Part shown: one piece after another, positions 9,357-18,162 of the stretch
Numbering within the stretch: position 1 is the stretch's first letter
Layout of the letters: each line of letters starts with the position of its first letter
NCBI GenBank assembly: GCA_036675505.1
Contig: JAKFEW010000042.1
Location: forward strand, 122,983-186,982
DNA length: 64,000 nucleotides
Origin: JAKFEW01 sp036675505
GTDB taxonomy: Bacteria > Cyanobacteriota > Sericytochromatia > S15B-MN24 > JAQBPE01
Direction of reading: 5' to 3'
Position numbers and translations under genes: made by a program
The notes under the pieces: model-generated
Databases searched by the model: none
Seen by the model: the letters and a program-made list of their open reading frames with translations, nothing else
What the model was told of the DNA's origin: nothing

Positions 9357-9677
9357 CTAGATGTTCACGGCCTGGGGCTCGAGCACTTCGGCGAAGTAGC
9401 CCGTGAAGATGTCCTTCGCGAACGCCCGCGCGTCCTTCGCGGTGGCGCCGCCGGCCTCGCTCATGAGCGAGTCCATCATGACCTTCTGGTCCTGGAAGTA
9501 CATCTCGGACATCAGGTAGAGGTCCGACTCGCCGCGCGGCGTGCCCGTGAAGCGCGAGACCTCCATCTTGAGGAGGTTCGGGACCTGGTGGCAGAGCGGC
9601 GTGTGCACCTCCTGGAAGTGCTTGTCGAACGCGGCCTTGTCGGCGGGTTGCTTGTACAGCGCGACGAACTTCACCAT
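9357..9677 (-). CDS. EthD-family small protein
   Basis: 106 residues. The ATG at 9677 has AGGAGA just upstream; an earlier in-frame start would add unconserved residues. The sequence is an EthD/dimeric alpha-beta barrel protein (opening MVKFVALYK, then FDKHFQEVHTPLCHQVPNL). Such proteins accompany degradation operons, often without a known reaction. It is first in the minus-strand run paa-like genes to antiporter. A TATGAT hexamer on the minus strand (9743-9748), about 65 bases upstream, is a possible -10 element for the operon. Confidence 0.8.
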   Translation of the reverse strand: MVKFVALYKQPADKAAFDKHFQEVHTPLCHQVPNLLKMEVSRFTGTPRGESDLYLMSEMYFQDQKVMMDSLMSEAGGATAKDARAFAKDIFTGYFAEVLEPQAVNI

Positions 9678-9784
9678 CGGCGGATCTCCTCTCGCATGGG
9701 CCGCCAGGCCGCACGCCATCGTGCGTCCCGGGCCGGGCCGGGATCATAACAGAAGCGAGCGGGAGTTGGCACCCCGCGGGCCGC

Positions 9785-11269
9785 TCAGTCGCCCAGATCG
9801 CCAGGCAGCGACACGCGTTCCGGCGTCGGCGGGCCCTGCAGGTAGATTTGCGCGGCCAGCCACAACACGGCCGCGAGGGCGCCCGGGTCCGGGCCGGGGC
9901 CTGGCTGGGCTGGCACATGGCGCGCGATGAAGTCGTCCAGCAGGCGGCGCGCCTGCAAGTAGGCGCCGCCCGCGAGCTCGCGCCGGATCGCCCAGTACGC
10001 CGTTCCCGCGTCGGGCACGCCGGCGCCGGAGGCCAGCGGCGTCCGGCCGGCCGGCTCCTCGCGCAGGCCGAGCGCCACGTCCCAGCCGGGCGGGGCGCCG
10101 GGTGCCGTGGCGAGGCGCGCCGCCGCGGCTTCGGCGCCCGTGCTCCACGCGGCGGCGTCGCCCTCGAGCATCAGGTCGTCGGCGAGGGCGATCGCCCCGC
10201 GCAGCCCGGCCACCGCCGCGAGGTCATGGGCAATCGATCCGGTGCTGGCCGCGAGCGCGTCCGCGGCCGCGGCCAGCCCTTCCCAGTGCGGCATCCAGGC
10301 GAACGGATCGAGCAGGCCCGTGAGGTTGCCGGTCGCGAGCGCGTCGAGCAGCCACCCGGCGCGGGCCCGGTCGTCGGGCGAGGCGGGGTCGGGTCGCCAG
10401 GTCGTGAGCAAGGCGGCGAGCTCGGACTCATGGCCCCAGGCCGCGAGCACGGGCCCCGCCAACGCCCGCCACGGCGACTCGAAGAGCGGCGGCGTGCCGG
10501 GCCCGAAGTCGGCGCCCGCGTGCGGCGCCCAGGCCTTGATCAGCGCCAGCAGGCGCAGCACGTGATCGCGCTGCACGCCCTGGAACGGGCATTGCCGGCC
10601 CCAGCGGAGCCAGTAATCGTAGGTGCCGTCGAGATCCCACTCGGGCTCCGAGGTCGTCGCTTCCGCCACGTCGGGGTCGGCATCGTCGAACCAGGTCAGC
10701 AAGAAGGCCTGGCGCTGGCCCTGGGTGATCACGAAATGGCCGTCGACCGAGCCGTCGGGGCGCAGCACCACTTCGCCAGCGGTCTGCAGCACCAGCGCCA
10801 TGCCGCCGGCCACGAACAGCAGGCCGTTCGAATCCTCGATGATCTCGGGAAGCAGGCCGCCCGGCCGCGGCGCGAGGCGAAAGGCGAAGGCCACCTCGCC
10901 CTCGATGCCTTCCACGAGCCGCGCGACGCGCCGGACGTGCAGGCGCGGCTCGCCCACCTCGTTGCCGGCGCCGGCCCGCACCGGCATGAAGTCGATCACG
11001 TTGGCGCGGCCGCCCGGCGTGGTCCAGCCGGTGCGCAGCACCGGCGTCTCGCCGACGTACTCGCGCGTGGCCGTGGCCTCGCCCGCAGGCGCGAGCGCGA
11101 AGACCGCCGCGGCGTCGGCGCCTGCATCGAAGACGGTGGCACCGTCCGCGTTCGGGAAGGCCAGCCATTCGATCGCCCCGTCGGCGCCGACCAGCGCGAC
11201 GGTGCGGGTGTCGCCGAGCGCGGCGGCCGGCCGCGCGGCCTGTACGGTGAGCGTCAGTTCGCCATCCAT
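9785..11269 (-). CDS. trehalase-like N-terminal domain protein, GH15-like, probably non-catalytic
   Basis: 494 residues from the ATG at 11269. Residues about 10-250 resemble the beta-rich N-terminal domain of bacterial GH15 glucoamylases and trehalases (GDTRTVALVGADGAIEWL, then VFALAP). The C-terminal half is predicted helical and starts like a GH15 barrel (QRDHVLRLLALIKAWAPHAG), but the family's catalytic block with TTSLPE and the DYRYCWLRD motif is missing. It may bind rather than hydrolyse a glucan, or act in an unknown way. TACAAT on the minus strand at 11278-11283, eight bases before the ATG, could give a nearly leaderless mRNA; GGAGGTG lies 14 bases off. Confidence 0.65.
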   Translation of the reverse strand: MDGELTLTVQAARPAAALGDTRTVALVGADGAIEWLAFPNADGATVFDAGADAAAVFALAPAGEATATREYVGETPVLRTGWTTPGGRANVIDFMPVRAGAGNEVGEPRLHVRRVARLVEGIEGEVAFAFRLAPRPGGLLPEIIEDSNGLLFVAGGMALVLQTAGEVVLRPDGSVDGHFVITQGQRQAFLLTWFDDADPDVAEATTSEPEWDLDGTYDYWLRWGRQCPFQGVQRDHVLRLLALIKAWAPHAGADFGPGTPPLFESPWRALAGPVLAAWGHESELAALLTTWRPDPASPDDRARAGWLLDALATGNLTGLLDPFAWMPHWEGLAAAADALAASTGSIAHDLAAVAGLRGAIALADDLMLEGDAAAWSTGAEAAAARLATAPGAPPGWDVALGLREEPAGRTPLASGAGVPDAGTAYWAIRRELAGGAYLQARRLLDDFIARHVPAQPGPGPDPGALAAVLWLAAQIYLQGPPTPERVSLPGDLGD

Positions 11270-11396
11270 CGCGGGCCATTGTACACCTCCGGCGCCCCCA
11301 CGGACGGCCCGCGATCGCACCGGCGCTCGTCCGGCACGGTCGGCGCAGGCCGCATGCTAAAATTGCCCCCGCCGACCGGCGAACCAGGAGGTCCCG

Positions 11397-11984
11397 ATGC
11401 CGCTTCACACCCGCTTGACCGTCTCAGCCGCCGCGGCGCTCGCGATCGCCCTCGGCGGCTGCGCGACCCTGCTCCAGCAGGCCCAGGACCACCACGGCGG
11501 ACGCGAGCTCGCCCGGGCCACGGCCGACCTCGGCGGAGACGGCATCACGGGCAAAGCGACGCTCATCGAGCTGGAGAACGACGACGGCCGCGCCGTCCGC
11601 GTGATCCTCGAGATCCAGGGCGATCCGGCCAAGCTCGCGCCGGGCCGCCACGGCGTCCACCTGCACGCCGTGGGCGAGTGCACGGCGCCCTTCACCTCGG
11701 CCGGCGGCCACTTCGACCCCGGCCCGGCGGGCAACCCGGATCCGGACCTGAACCACCCGTACCACCTGGGCGACCTGCCAAACTTGGTGATCGATGAGCG
11801 TGGCCATGGCCGCCTCGACGCCTGGACGACGCGCGTCACGGTCTCGGACGGCCCGCTCACGCTCTTCGACGCCGACGGCAGCGCGATCATCATCCACAAG
11901 AACCCGGACCAGGGGATCTCGGGGCCCGCCAAGTCCGGCGTGAGCGGCGGTCCGCGCCTCGCCTGCGGGGTGCTCCGCCGCTAG
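11397..11984 (+). CDS. Cu/Zn superoxide dismutase-family lipoprotein
   Basis: 195 residues. AGGAGG precedes the ATG. A signal peptide ends in the lipobox LGGC (Cys22), so the protein should be lipid-anchored outside the cytoplasmic membrane. Metal ligands of Cu/Zn superoxide dismutase can be read: His88 and His90 (HGVHLH), His105 (AGGHFDP), His123, and His167 (AIIIHKN). Cys95 and Cys190 would form the conserved disulphide, and Arg187 in PRLACGV is the superoxide-guiding arginine. It should dismutate extracytoplasmic superoxide. It lies four bases ahead of the UbiB-like gene. Confidence 0.9.
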   Translation: MPLHTRLTVSAAAALAIALGGCATLLQQAQDHHGGRELARATADLGGDGITGKATLIELENDDGRAVRVILEIQGDPAKLAPGRHGVHLHAVGECTAPFTSAGGHFDPGPAGNPDPDLNHPYHLGDLPNLVIDERGHGRLDAWTTRVTVSDGPLTLFDADGSAIIIHKNPDQGISGPAKSGVSGGPRLACGVLRR

Positions 11985-11988
11985 CGAG

Positions 11989-13797
11989 ATGGAGCAGCCG
12001 CGCCTATCCAGCCCGCCGCAGGGCTTATCGGCCTCCGCGCGCGGCGGCGTTATCGCAGCCCCGCTGCGTGCGCCGCCCGACCCCAGTCGGCGCTGGCGCG
12101 TGCTGCGTCGCGGCGCGCGCATCCTCTGGGTCGCCGCGCAGTTCTGGATCTACCAACGCCTCGACGCCCGCGCGGCCGCCAGTGAAACCCCGGAAGCGCG
12201 GCGCGCCCACGAGTCGGCGCGGGCACGCTGGCTCAAGGATCAGTTCGTGACGCTCGGCCCGACGTTCATCAAGATCGGCCAGACGCTCTCGACGCGGGTC
12301 GATCTGCTGCCTTTGACCTACGTCGACGAGATGGCGGTGTTGCAGGACAAGATCCCGCCGTTCGACACGCGGCTCGCCAGGCGCTTCATCGAGGAAGAGC
12401 TGGGCCGTCCGGTCGACGCGCTCTACCGAGACTTCCCGGCGGCACCCATGGCCGCGGCGAGCCTCGGACAGGTCTACCGCACCTGGCTTCGCGAGACGGG
12501 CGAGGAGGTCGCCGTGAAGGTCCAGCGACCCGACCTGCTCGAAATCTTCGCGGTGGACCTCAGCGTGCTGCGGACGATGGCCGCCTGGGCCGAGCGGCGC
12601 GTCGAATGGCTGGCCGACGTCCAGCTCGTCGACATCCTCGACGAGTTCGACCGCAAGCTCCACGAGGAGATCGACTACCTCCGCGAAGCCGACAACGCCG
12701 ACCGCTTCCGCGCGAACTTCGAGGATTTCCCGGGCGTGGCCGTGCCGCGCATGTACCGCCCCTATTCGTCCCGGCGCGTGCTGACGATGGAATTCATGCA
12801 CGGCTCGAAGGTCACGAACGTCGAGGACCTGCGGGCGATGGGCGTGGATCCGCCCACGCTGGTGAAGCACGCCGTGAACGTCAACCTCAAGCAGTTGCTC
12901 GAGGATGGCTTTTACCACGCCGACCTGCACCCGGGTAACATTCTGGTCGACCGCGACAAGCGTCTGATCCTGGTGGACTTCGGCCTGATCGGCGAGATTC
13001 CGCGGCAGATGCGCGCGCAGATGGTCGAGGCATTCCTGCACATCGTCGACAACGACATCGACGGCCTGATGGAGGATCTCGTGCTGCTCGGTTTCATCCG
13101 CCCGGGCCAGGATCCCGTGCCGCTGAAGCCCACGCTGCAGTGGGTGATCGAGGCCTCTCAGGCGCCGCTCGAGAAGCGCCCGACCTTCAAGGAGATGACG
13201 GATCCGCTCGCGGACATCTTCTACCGTTACCACCTGCGCGTGCCGGTCTCGTTCTCGTTCATCATCCGCACGTTGATCTCCCTGGAGGGGATCGGGCTGA
13301 TGCTCGACCCCTCCTTCCATTCCTTCGACGTGGCGATCCCGTATGCGGCCAAGCTATTGCTTTCGGAAGGCGGTCGGGACATCCGCGAGCGGCTGATGGA
13401 CGAGCTGTTCCAGCCGGAGGGGCTCAACTGGGATCGGCTCTTCGAGCTCGTGACGCTCGCCCGCCGCGACCCCGGCTTCAAGCTCGGCGAGGTGGTCGAG
13501 CTCGCCGTGGCGTGGGTCGTGTCGCCCGAGGGGCGCTCGGTACGCGAGCGCTTCATGGACGAGCTGTTGGGCGACGACGCGATCCCCTGGGGCCACATCG
13601 AGGACCTGGTGGTGATCGCCCAGCAGGACCCGCACTTCGACCTGATGACCGTAGCGCGGCCGTTGATCAACTACTTGCTGACGCCCGAGGCGAGTATGTT
13701 CCGGCAGCGGCTGCTCTGGAAGATCGGCAAGGATCTGATGACGGGCCGCATCGGCGAGTGGACGGGCATCTACGGCGTCATCCGCGCGCTGCTGTGA
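11989..13797 (+). CDS. ABC1/UbiB-family atypical kinase
   Basis: 602 residues. It shows the UbiB family features: the KxGQ motif (FIKIGQTLSTR), the Ala-rich loop AAASLGQVYR in place of the usual glycine loop, VAVKVQRP with the ATP lysine, HADLHPGN as catalytic loop and DFGL. UbiB-type proteins support quinone or other isoprenoid-lipid metabolism through ATPase activity. The C-terminal 200 residues are helical repeats with a final ISP-like RQRLLWKIGKDL segment. Its start is four bases beyond the superoxide dismutase stop, suggesting one transcript. Confidence 0.9.
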   Translation: MEQPRLSSPPQGLSASARGGVIAAPLRAPPDPSRRWRVLRRGARILWVAAQFWIYQRLDARAAASETPEARRAHESARARWLKDQFVTLGPTFIKIGQTLSTRVDLLPLTYVDEMAVLQDKIPPFDTRLARRFIEEELGRPVDALYRDFPAAPMAAASLGQVYRTWLRETGEEVAVKVQRPDLLEIFAVDLSVLRTMAAWAERRVEWLADVQLVDILDEFDRKLHEEIDYLREADNADRFRANFEDFPGVAVPRMYRPYSSRRVLTMEFMHGSKVTNVEDLRAMGVDPPTLVKHAVNVNLKQLLEDGFYHADLHPGNILVDRDKRLILVDFGLIGEIPRQMRAQMVEAFLHIVDNDIDGLMEDLVLLGFIRPGQDPVPLKPTLQWVIEASQAPLEKRPTFKEMTDPLADIFYRYHLRVPVSFSFIIRTLISLEGIGLMLDPSFHSFDVAIPYAAKLLLSEGGRDIRERLMDELFQPEGLNWDRLFELVTLARRDPGFKLGEVVELAVAWVVSPEGRSVRERFMDELLGDDAIPWGHIEDLVVIAQQDPHFDLMTVARPLINYLLTPEASMFRQRLLWKIGKDLMTGRIGEWTGIYGVIRALL

Positions 13798-13807
13798 CGA
13801 TCGCCCG

Positions 13808-15211
13808 CTAGTCGTCCCCGGCATTTTCACCGCTGTGGCCGTGGCTCTCGCCGGCGTCGGCCGAGCCGTGGTCATGCGCGGTTCCGGACGCCCCTGCACC
13901 CTGCTCGGTTTGCCCGGTCGCCCCGGATTGGCCTTGCCCGCCGCCGTGCTCGCCGGACGAGCCCTGCCCGTGCGCGCCGCCGTCGCCGCCATCGCCGTTC
14001 GGCGACCCTGCCTGGTTCGGCGACTCCGCCTGGCCCGGCCGGCCCGCGCCGGAAGTGGCGTCGTCGCTCGGGGAAGGCGAGGTCGCCACCGGATCGCCGG
14101 TCGCGATCTCCTTCGCCGAGCTGGTCTCGGGCACGGCTTCCGCTCTGGGACGGGCGCGGCGGCCATTGCCGTTGTGACGGCGGCGAGGCTTCGGAGCGCC
14201 GCCGGCGCTCGCCGAATTGACGTTGCCGCCGCCGGCAGGCTCACCTCCGGCGGCGTCCGGCTCGCCGGTGGTGCCCGACTCGCCCGTGGTGCCCGGCGGG
14301 CGCGCAGCCGGACCACCCGCCGTCCGGGCTTCGACGTCCACCTTCATCGCTGGGCGCCGGGCCTCGGCCGCGGCCCGGACGGCGGGCGACGCGGCCAGCA
14401 GGTCGTCCGCGGCTGCGTCCCAGGCGCCGGCCTCGGCGATCGCCGCCACCTGGCCTTCATCGAGCGTGGCGTGCGCGGCCGCCATGGCGGCCGCGTAGTC
14501 GTCCCGCCCGAGTGACGCCAGCGGACCGCCGCGGCGCGCGGCCATCGTCACCAGCGTCGAGGCGACGCTCAGCTCGGTCTCGCCGCGATCGTCGGCCACC
14601 CGCGCGATCGCCTCGAACACGCGCGTCGCGCCGCTCGCCGTGGCGACGCGCGCCGTGACCACGACCGTCGCGCCGACCGGCACGCCCTGCAGCCGGAACC
14701 CGCCGGTGGCGTCGGTGCGCACGGGCGCGACGCCCACGAGCGGCGAGCCGTCCTCGAAGACGGCCATCACGACTGCGCCCTGCAGGCCTCGCGCCCCGGC
14801 CGCCATCAGCCCGCGCGCCGCGAGGTTGCCTCCGCCCGCCGCCACGAGGGCCGAGCCGTTGTGGCTCAAGATGGTTCCGGCGTCGACGCCGATGAGATTG
14901 CCCGCGCCGGCCGCGACGATGCCCGCCGGTGCCACGAGTCGGCCATACAGCTCGCCGGCGCGCGAGGCCGCGGGTGGCACCACGGGCGGCGCTGCGAGCG
15001 TCCCGCGGTCAGGCCCGACCAGCGTGCCGCCGTTCGGGCCGATGATCGAAGCCCCGTCGGGTCCAACCATGCGCGCGGCGCCCAGGGGCTCGCCGTCGAG
15101 CCGGTAAGCGGCGACGTCGGTGAGGTAGGTCGCCGTGACAGGGAAGGGCGAACAGCCCGAGACGGCAATCGCCGCGGCCAAATGGCCAAGCGGACGCAGC
15201 GGCAAGCGCAT
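13808..15211 (-). CDS. lipoprotein with Gly-rich octapeptide repeats and disordered tail
   Basis: 467 residues. Start ATG 15211 has GAGGA eight bases upstream; a much longer frame continues upstream but runs over the thpR gene. Signal peptide with lipobox VSGC (Cys20). Two blocks of octapeptides follow: MVGPDGAS, IIGPNGGT, LVGPDRGT at 48-71 and LIGVDAGT, ILSHNGSA, LVAAGGGN at 106-129, which may form a short beta-solenoid. Residues about 135-210 look like a carboxypeptidase-regulatory/Ig-like domain (LQGAVVMAVFEDGSPL). The last 150 residues are low-complexity Gly, Ser, Asp, His. Function unknown; surface exposure is likely. Confidence 0.75.
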   Translation of the reverse strand: MRLPLRPLGHLAAAIAVSGCSPFPVTATYLTDVAAYRLDGEPLGAARMVGPDGASIIGPNGGTLVGPDRGTLAAPPVVPPAASRAGELYGRLVAPAGIVAAGAGNLIGVDAGTILSHNGSALVAAGGGNLAARGLMAAGARGLQGAVVMAVFEDGSPLVGVAPVRTDATGGFRLQGVPVGATVVVTARVATASGATRVFEAIARVADDRGETELSVASTLVTMAARRGGPLASLGRDDYAAAMAAAHATLDEGQVAAIAEAGAWDAAADDLLAASPAVRAAAEARRPAMKVDVEARTAGGPAARPPGTTGESGTTGEPDAAGGEPAGGGNVNSASAGGAPKPRRRHNGNGRRARPRAEAVPETSSAKEIATGDPVATSPSPSDDATSGAGRPGQAESPNQAGSPNGDGGDGGAHGQGSSGEHGGGQGQSGATGQTEQGAGASGTAHDHGSADAGESHGHSGENAGDD

Positions 15212-15425
15212 GGATGAAGTCCTCGAGCAACGGCACGACCCGGGGGGGGCCGAAGGGCGGCGTGTGTTTCGAGCTTGGAGGACGCGCGAAAGGGGGCACG
15301 CTGCGTCCGCTGTGGTCGTCAAACGACCGTAACGGAAACGTAACGAAATCGCTTTGTGCGAACCGGCCGACAACGTTCGGCCATGGCCGAAACGAAATCG
15401 CGGAGATGCGTGCAATGAGCGTCGA

Positions 15426-16004
15426 TCAATCAGACAGGCGTGCCAGGCTGCCAGGTCCGATGCGGTGGCGCGCGAGCGGTTCGTAGCGCGCGCCCGTAGG
15501 GCCGAGGTGCGAGCGATAGAGCACGGCCTCTGCCACGCGCCAGGCCACGGGCGGCAAGGTGATGGCAGCGATCGCCCGCCCCGCCGCGGCGGGGTCGGCC
15601 GGCTCGCGCGCGAGGGTGAGGTGCGGCTTGAAGGCACGGGCCTCGGGCGGGCGCCCGAGCGCGCGGAGGGCCTCGCCCAGCGCGCCATGCAGGGCGGCGA
15701 GCCCGGCCAGGTCACCGCCGACGCCGGCCCAGAGGACGCGCGCGCGCGCCGGCGAAGGAAACGCCCCGATCGGCGCGAGCGCCAAGTTGAAAGGCACGGC
15801 CGCCGCGGCGCACCTGGCGAGCGCGGCGTCGATCGCACCCACGTCGGCCTCGGCCACCTCGCCCAGGAAGTGCAACGTGAGGTGCGTGCCGGCGAGGTTC
15901 GACCAACTGCGGCAAGCGATCGACCCACGCAGCGCGTGTTGGGCATCTGCGAGGACCGTGAGCGCCTCGGCGCTCGGATCGACAGCGATGAACAGCCGCA
16001 CCAT
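15426..16004 (-). CDS. thpR: RNA 2',3'-cyclic phosphodiesterase (ThpR/LigT)
   Basis: 192 residues, the family's usual length. The start at 16004 follows GGGAGGAC. The two catalytic HxTx motifs of the 2H phosphoesterases are at His41-Thr43 (HLTLHFLG) and His128-Thr130 (KPHLTLAR). The enzyme opens 2',3'-cyclic phosphates at RNA ends. The 214 bases downstream, up to the lipoprotein start, hold two copies of AACGAAATCGC but no gene that I can support. Confidence 0.88.
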   Translation of the reverse strand: MVRLFIAVDPSAEALTVLADAQHALRGSIACRSWSNLAGTHLTLHFLGEVAEADVGAIDAALARCAAAAVPFNLALAPIGAFPSPARARVLWAGVGGDLAGLAALHGALGEALRALGRPPEARAFKPHLTLAREPADPAAAGRAIAAITLPPVAWRVAEAVLYRSHLGPTGARYEPLARHRIGPGSLARLSD

Positions 16005-16126
16005 CGTCCTCCCGGCCGCGTGCCCCCGTCTGAGCAAGCGGGTACCATGTCAACCAAGCCTTGCGAGAAATCCGCGCCGGCGCAGGCGCCGTACCTCAGG
16101 TGTACCGCCAGCCGAGGAGGAGATCC

Positions 16127-16978
16127 ATGTCCGCCCCCACCAACATCGCACGTCACCTCACCCACTCCAAGGCCCTCGACCTCACGGGCATCGATTTCGA
16201 CGACGTGCCGAACCACCCGCTACGCGACGACGAGATCCGCATCCTGACCTACTTCATGGATGTGGAGTCGAACACGATCGTCTACCTCAAGGAGCTGCTC
16301 AGCACGCCGGCGATCGACGTGCCCGAAATCCAGGCCTTCTTGAGCTGCTGGGTCTACGAGGAGTACTTCCACGGCCATGCGATCAGGCGCTTCCTCAACG
16401 CCTACGGCGTGCCCGTCTCCGAGGATCGCCCCGCCGAGGTCAAGCAGGGCAAGAACTTCCTGTTCCGCCTGCGGACGCTAGGCCAGACCTTGCTCGCGCG
16501 CTGGGCAGGCATGCGCTTCGTCGGCGTCCACATGGCCTGGGGCGCGGCCAACGAGCTCGCGACGGCGGAAGGCTACCTGCGCATCATGTCGAAGACCAAC
16601 CACCCGATCCTGCATGAGTTGCTCGCGCGCATCATGAAAGACGAGCGCCGACACTTCGCCTTCTACTACAAGGAAGCGGCCGATCGGATGGCCGACCCGA
16701 AGACCGCGCAGCTCGTCTCGACGCTGATCCGGCGCTTCTTCGAGCCCGTCGGCGCCGACATCCGATCGCTCGAGGAGGTCGACGCGGTCGGCCTCATGCT
16801 CTTCGACGACGAAGAGGGCATGGCCATCGTGCGGAAGATCGACGAGAAAATCGCCGCGTTGCCCGGACTCGACGGCTGGCGCGGCTATGAGACCTGCATG
16901 GGGCGCAGCAGAGTCCGCTTCGGCCGATCGCTCGGCGTGATTGGCCAGGGCCAGGTCGTGTCGCCCCGTCTGGCCTAG
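16127..16978 (+). CDS. ferritin-like diiron protein, acyl-ACP desaturase-like
   Basis: 283 residues; the ATG at 16127 follows GAGGAGGAGA. An all-helical protein with the paired motifs of soluble diiron desaturases: EEYFH (Glu79, His82) and DERRH (Glu173, His176), with Glu143 as a likely further ligand. In the acyl-ACP desaturase family these bind the two irons that insert a double bond into an acyl chain. Substrate and redox partner are unknown. A hairpin terminator follows at 17041, so it is probably transcribed alone. Confidence 0.8.
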   Translation: MSAPTNIARHLTHSKALDLTGIDFDDVPNHPLRDDEIRILTYFMDVESNTIVYLKELLSTPAIDVPEIQAFLSCWVYEEYFHGHAIRRFLNAYGVPVSEDRPAEVKQGKNFLFRLRTLGQTLLARWAGMRFVGVHMAWGAANELATAEGYLRIMSKTNHPILHELLARIMKDERRHFAFYYKEAADRMADPKTAQLVSTLIRRFFEPVGADIRSLEEVDAVGLMLFDDEEGMAIVRKIDEKIAALPGLDGWRGYETCMGRSRVRFGRSLGVIGQGQVVSPRLA

Positions 16979-17040
16979 CAGCCTTCGCTTGCCCTCTTTA
17001 CGCGCGGATACAACACTTCACGCTTCGTAAACACTGAAAA

Positions 17041-17072
17041 CCCGGATCGCGAGAGCGATCCGGGTATTTATT
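17041..17072 (+). terminator. intrinsic terminator-like hairpin after the diiron gene
   Basis: A perfect 10-bp stem (17041-17050 with 17055-17064) closes a GAGA tetraloop and is followed by a T/A-rich tract (TATTTATT). It lies 60 bases after the desaturase-like stop and 45 before the small ORF at 17112. A weaker GTGGG/CCCAC hairpin follows before that ORF's ribosome site. Confidence 0.65.
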
Positions 17073-17111
17073 CTCTTGTGGGACGAGACCCCACCAGAAC
17101 AGGAGATTTCC

Positions 17112-17210
17112 ATGACGATGCTCACCGCCAACCAGACCCGCAAGATTGCGCTGGCCCACATGGCCCTCTCGATCGCGCTCGTGACCTTCGGCGCCGTCGT
17201 CGGCGGCTAG
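17112..17210 (+). CDS. possible 32-residue membrane microprotein
   Basis: ATG at 17112 with AGGAG five bases upstream opens a 32-codon frame ending in TAG at 17208-17210. A short charged head with NQTRK leads into one hydrophobic helix (about 12-32) ending GAVVGG. The ribosome site, the clean single-helix design and the isolated position between two hairpins and a convergent gene support it; there is no homology that I recognise. It ends 13 bases before the stop of the convergent membrane-protein gene. Confidence 0.4.
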   Translation: MTMLTANQTRKIALAHMALSIALVTFGAVVGG

Positions 17211-17223
17211 CCGCCGAACCGCG

Positions 17224-17955
17224 TCAGGAGCGCCGCACGCCCGCGAGTTCGGGCACCTCGAGCGGCTCCTCACGCAGGAAGACGACGTATAGAGCGTTCG
17301 TCGTCGTGCGGCCCAGGGCCTGGACCACCGCGCCGAGTACGGCGCCCGCGACCAGGAACGCCACCATCCAGACCGCGCCCGCGTTCATCGGATCGAAACC
17401 GGTCGCGACTGCCAGCAACCGTGCCTGCGGCAGGGCCAGGAACGCGAGGCCGAGCACGCCGCCGGCGAGCATCGCCCAGTACCAGCGCCCCTTGCCCATG
17501 ATCAGGGAGTAGGTGGCGCCCACCAGCGCCCCGACCAGCAGGTAGTGATACCCGTAGCCCAGCGCCACGGCCGTCGTCGTCGGCATGATGCCGATGGGCT
17601 CGCGGGCCAGGTGCTGACCGATCAGCGGCACCCAGTCCGGCGCGCCCTTCACCAGCCAGGCGAAGGGCAGGCGGACGAGGTCGAACGCGGCGACCGCTGC
17701 CACGCCGCCGATCAGGCCGGCCGTGAAGCGGTTGAACAGCGCCGGGTGGCGGCTCACCAGGTAATACTCGACCACCGCCAGCGCCAACATGGCAGGCAGC
17801 GTCGCCCAGCGCGTCCAGGTCGGCAGCTCCACGGCCAGGTGCCAGGCGGTCAGGAAGCCGATGGTGGGCACCAGGCACAGCACGGCTGCCGCGCACGTGG
17901 CGAGCCCCGTGGGCAGGTCCCAGCGGAAGGCCGGCGCGCGCTCGTTTCGGGTCAT
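17224..17955 (-). CDS. six- to seven-helix membrane protein, paralogue of the gene at 20862
   Basis: 243 residues, GAGGAGAA before the ATG. Hydropathy suggests six or seven membrane helices. The second half (HYLLVGALVGATYSLIMGKG, then a C-terminal NALYVVFLRE tail) matches the 243-residue protein encoded at 20862, so the two are paralogues of equal length. I do not recognise the family and give no function. A TATGAT on the minus strand at 18014-18019 may be its -10 element. Confidence 0.7.
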   Translation of the reverse strand: MTRNERAPAFRWDLPTGLATCAAAVLCLVPTIGFLTAWHLAVELPTWTRWATLPAMLALAVVEYYLVSRHPALFNRFTAGLIGGVAAVAAFDLVRLPFAWLVKGAPDWVPLIGQHLAREPIGIMPTTTAVALGYGYHYLLVGALVGATYSLIMGKGRWYWAMLAGGVLGLAFLALPQARLLAVATGFDPMNAGAVWMVAFLVAGAVLGAVVQALGRTTTNALYVVFLREEPLEVPELAGVRRS

Positions 17956-18162
17956 GTCGGCTGTTCTCCTCGGGCGAAAGGCAGTGGGGCGCCTTGCTCA
18001 CGGATGTAAAGAAATCATACGAACGCCCCAACGTAGCAGGCCAGACGGGTTCCCATCAACCCCCGCCCGCTCGAAACGCGATGACGCCCGCCCGTCGCTT
18101 GGCCCAGGGCCGTGTCGGCGCTAAGGTCGTCCCGGACGGCATTGCCGCGATGGAGGTGCAGC

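Noticed and set aside
15212..16216. N-terminal extension of the lipoprotein frame up to 16216
   Set aside because: It would overlap thpR antisense-in-frame, lacks conservation, and a lipobox signal peptide with a ribosome site starts at 15211.
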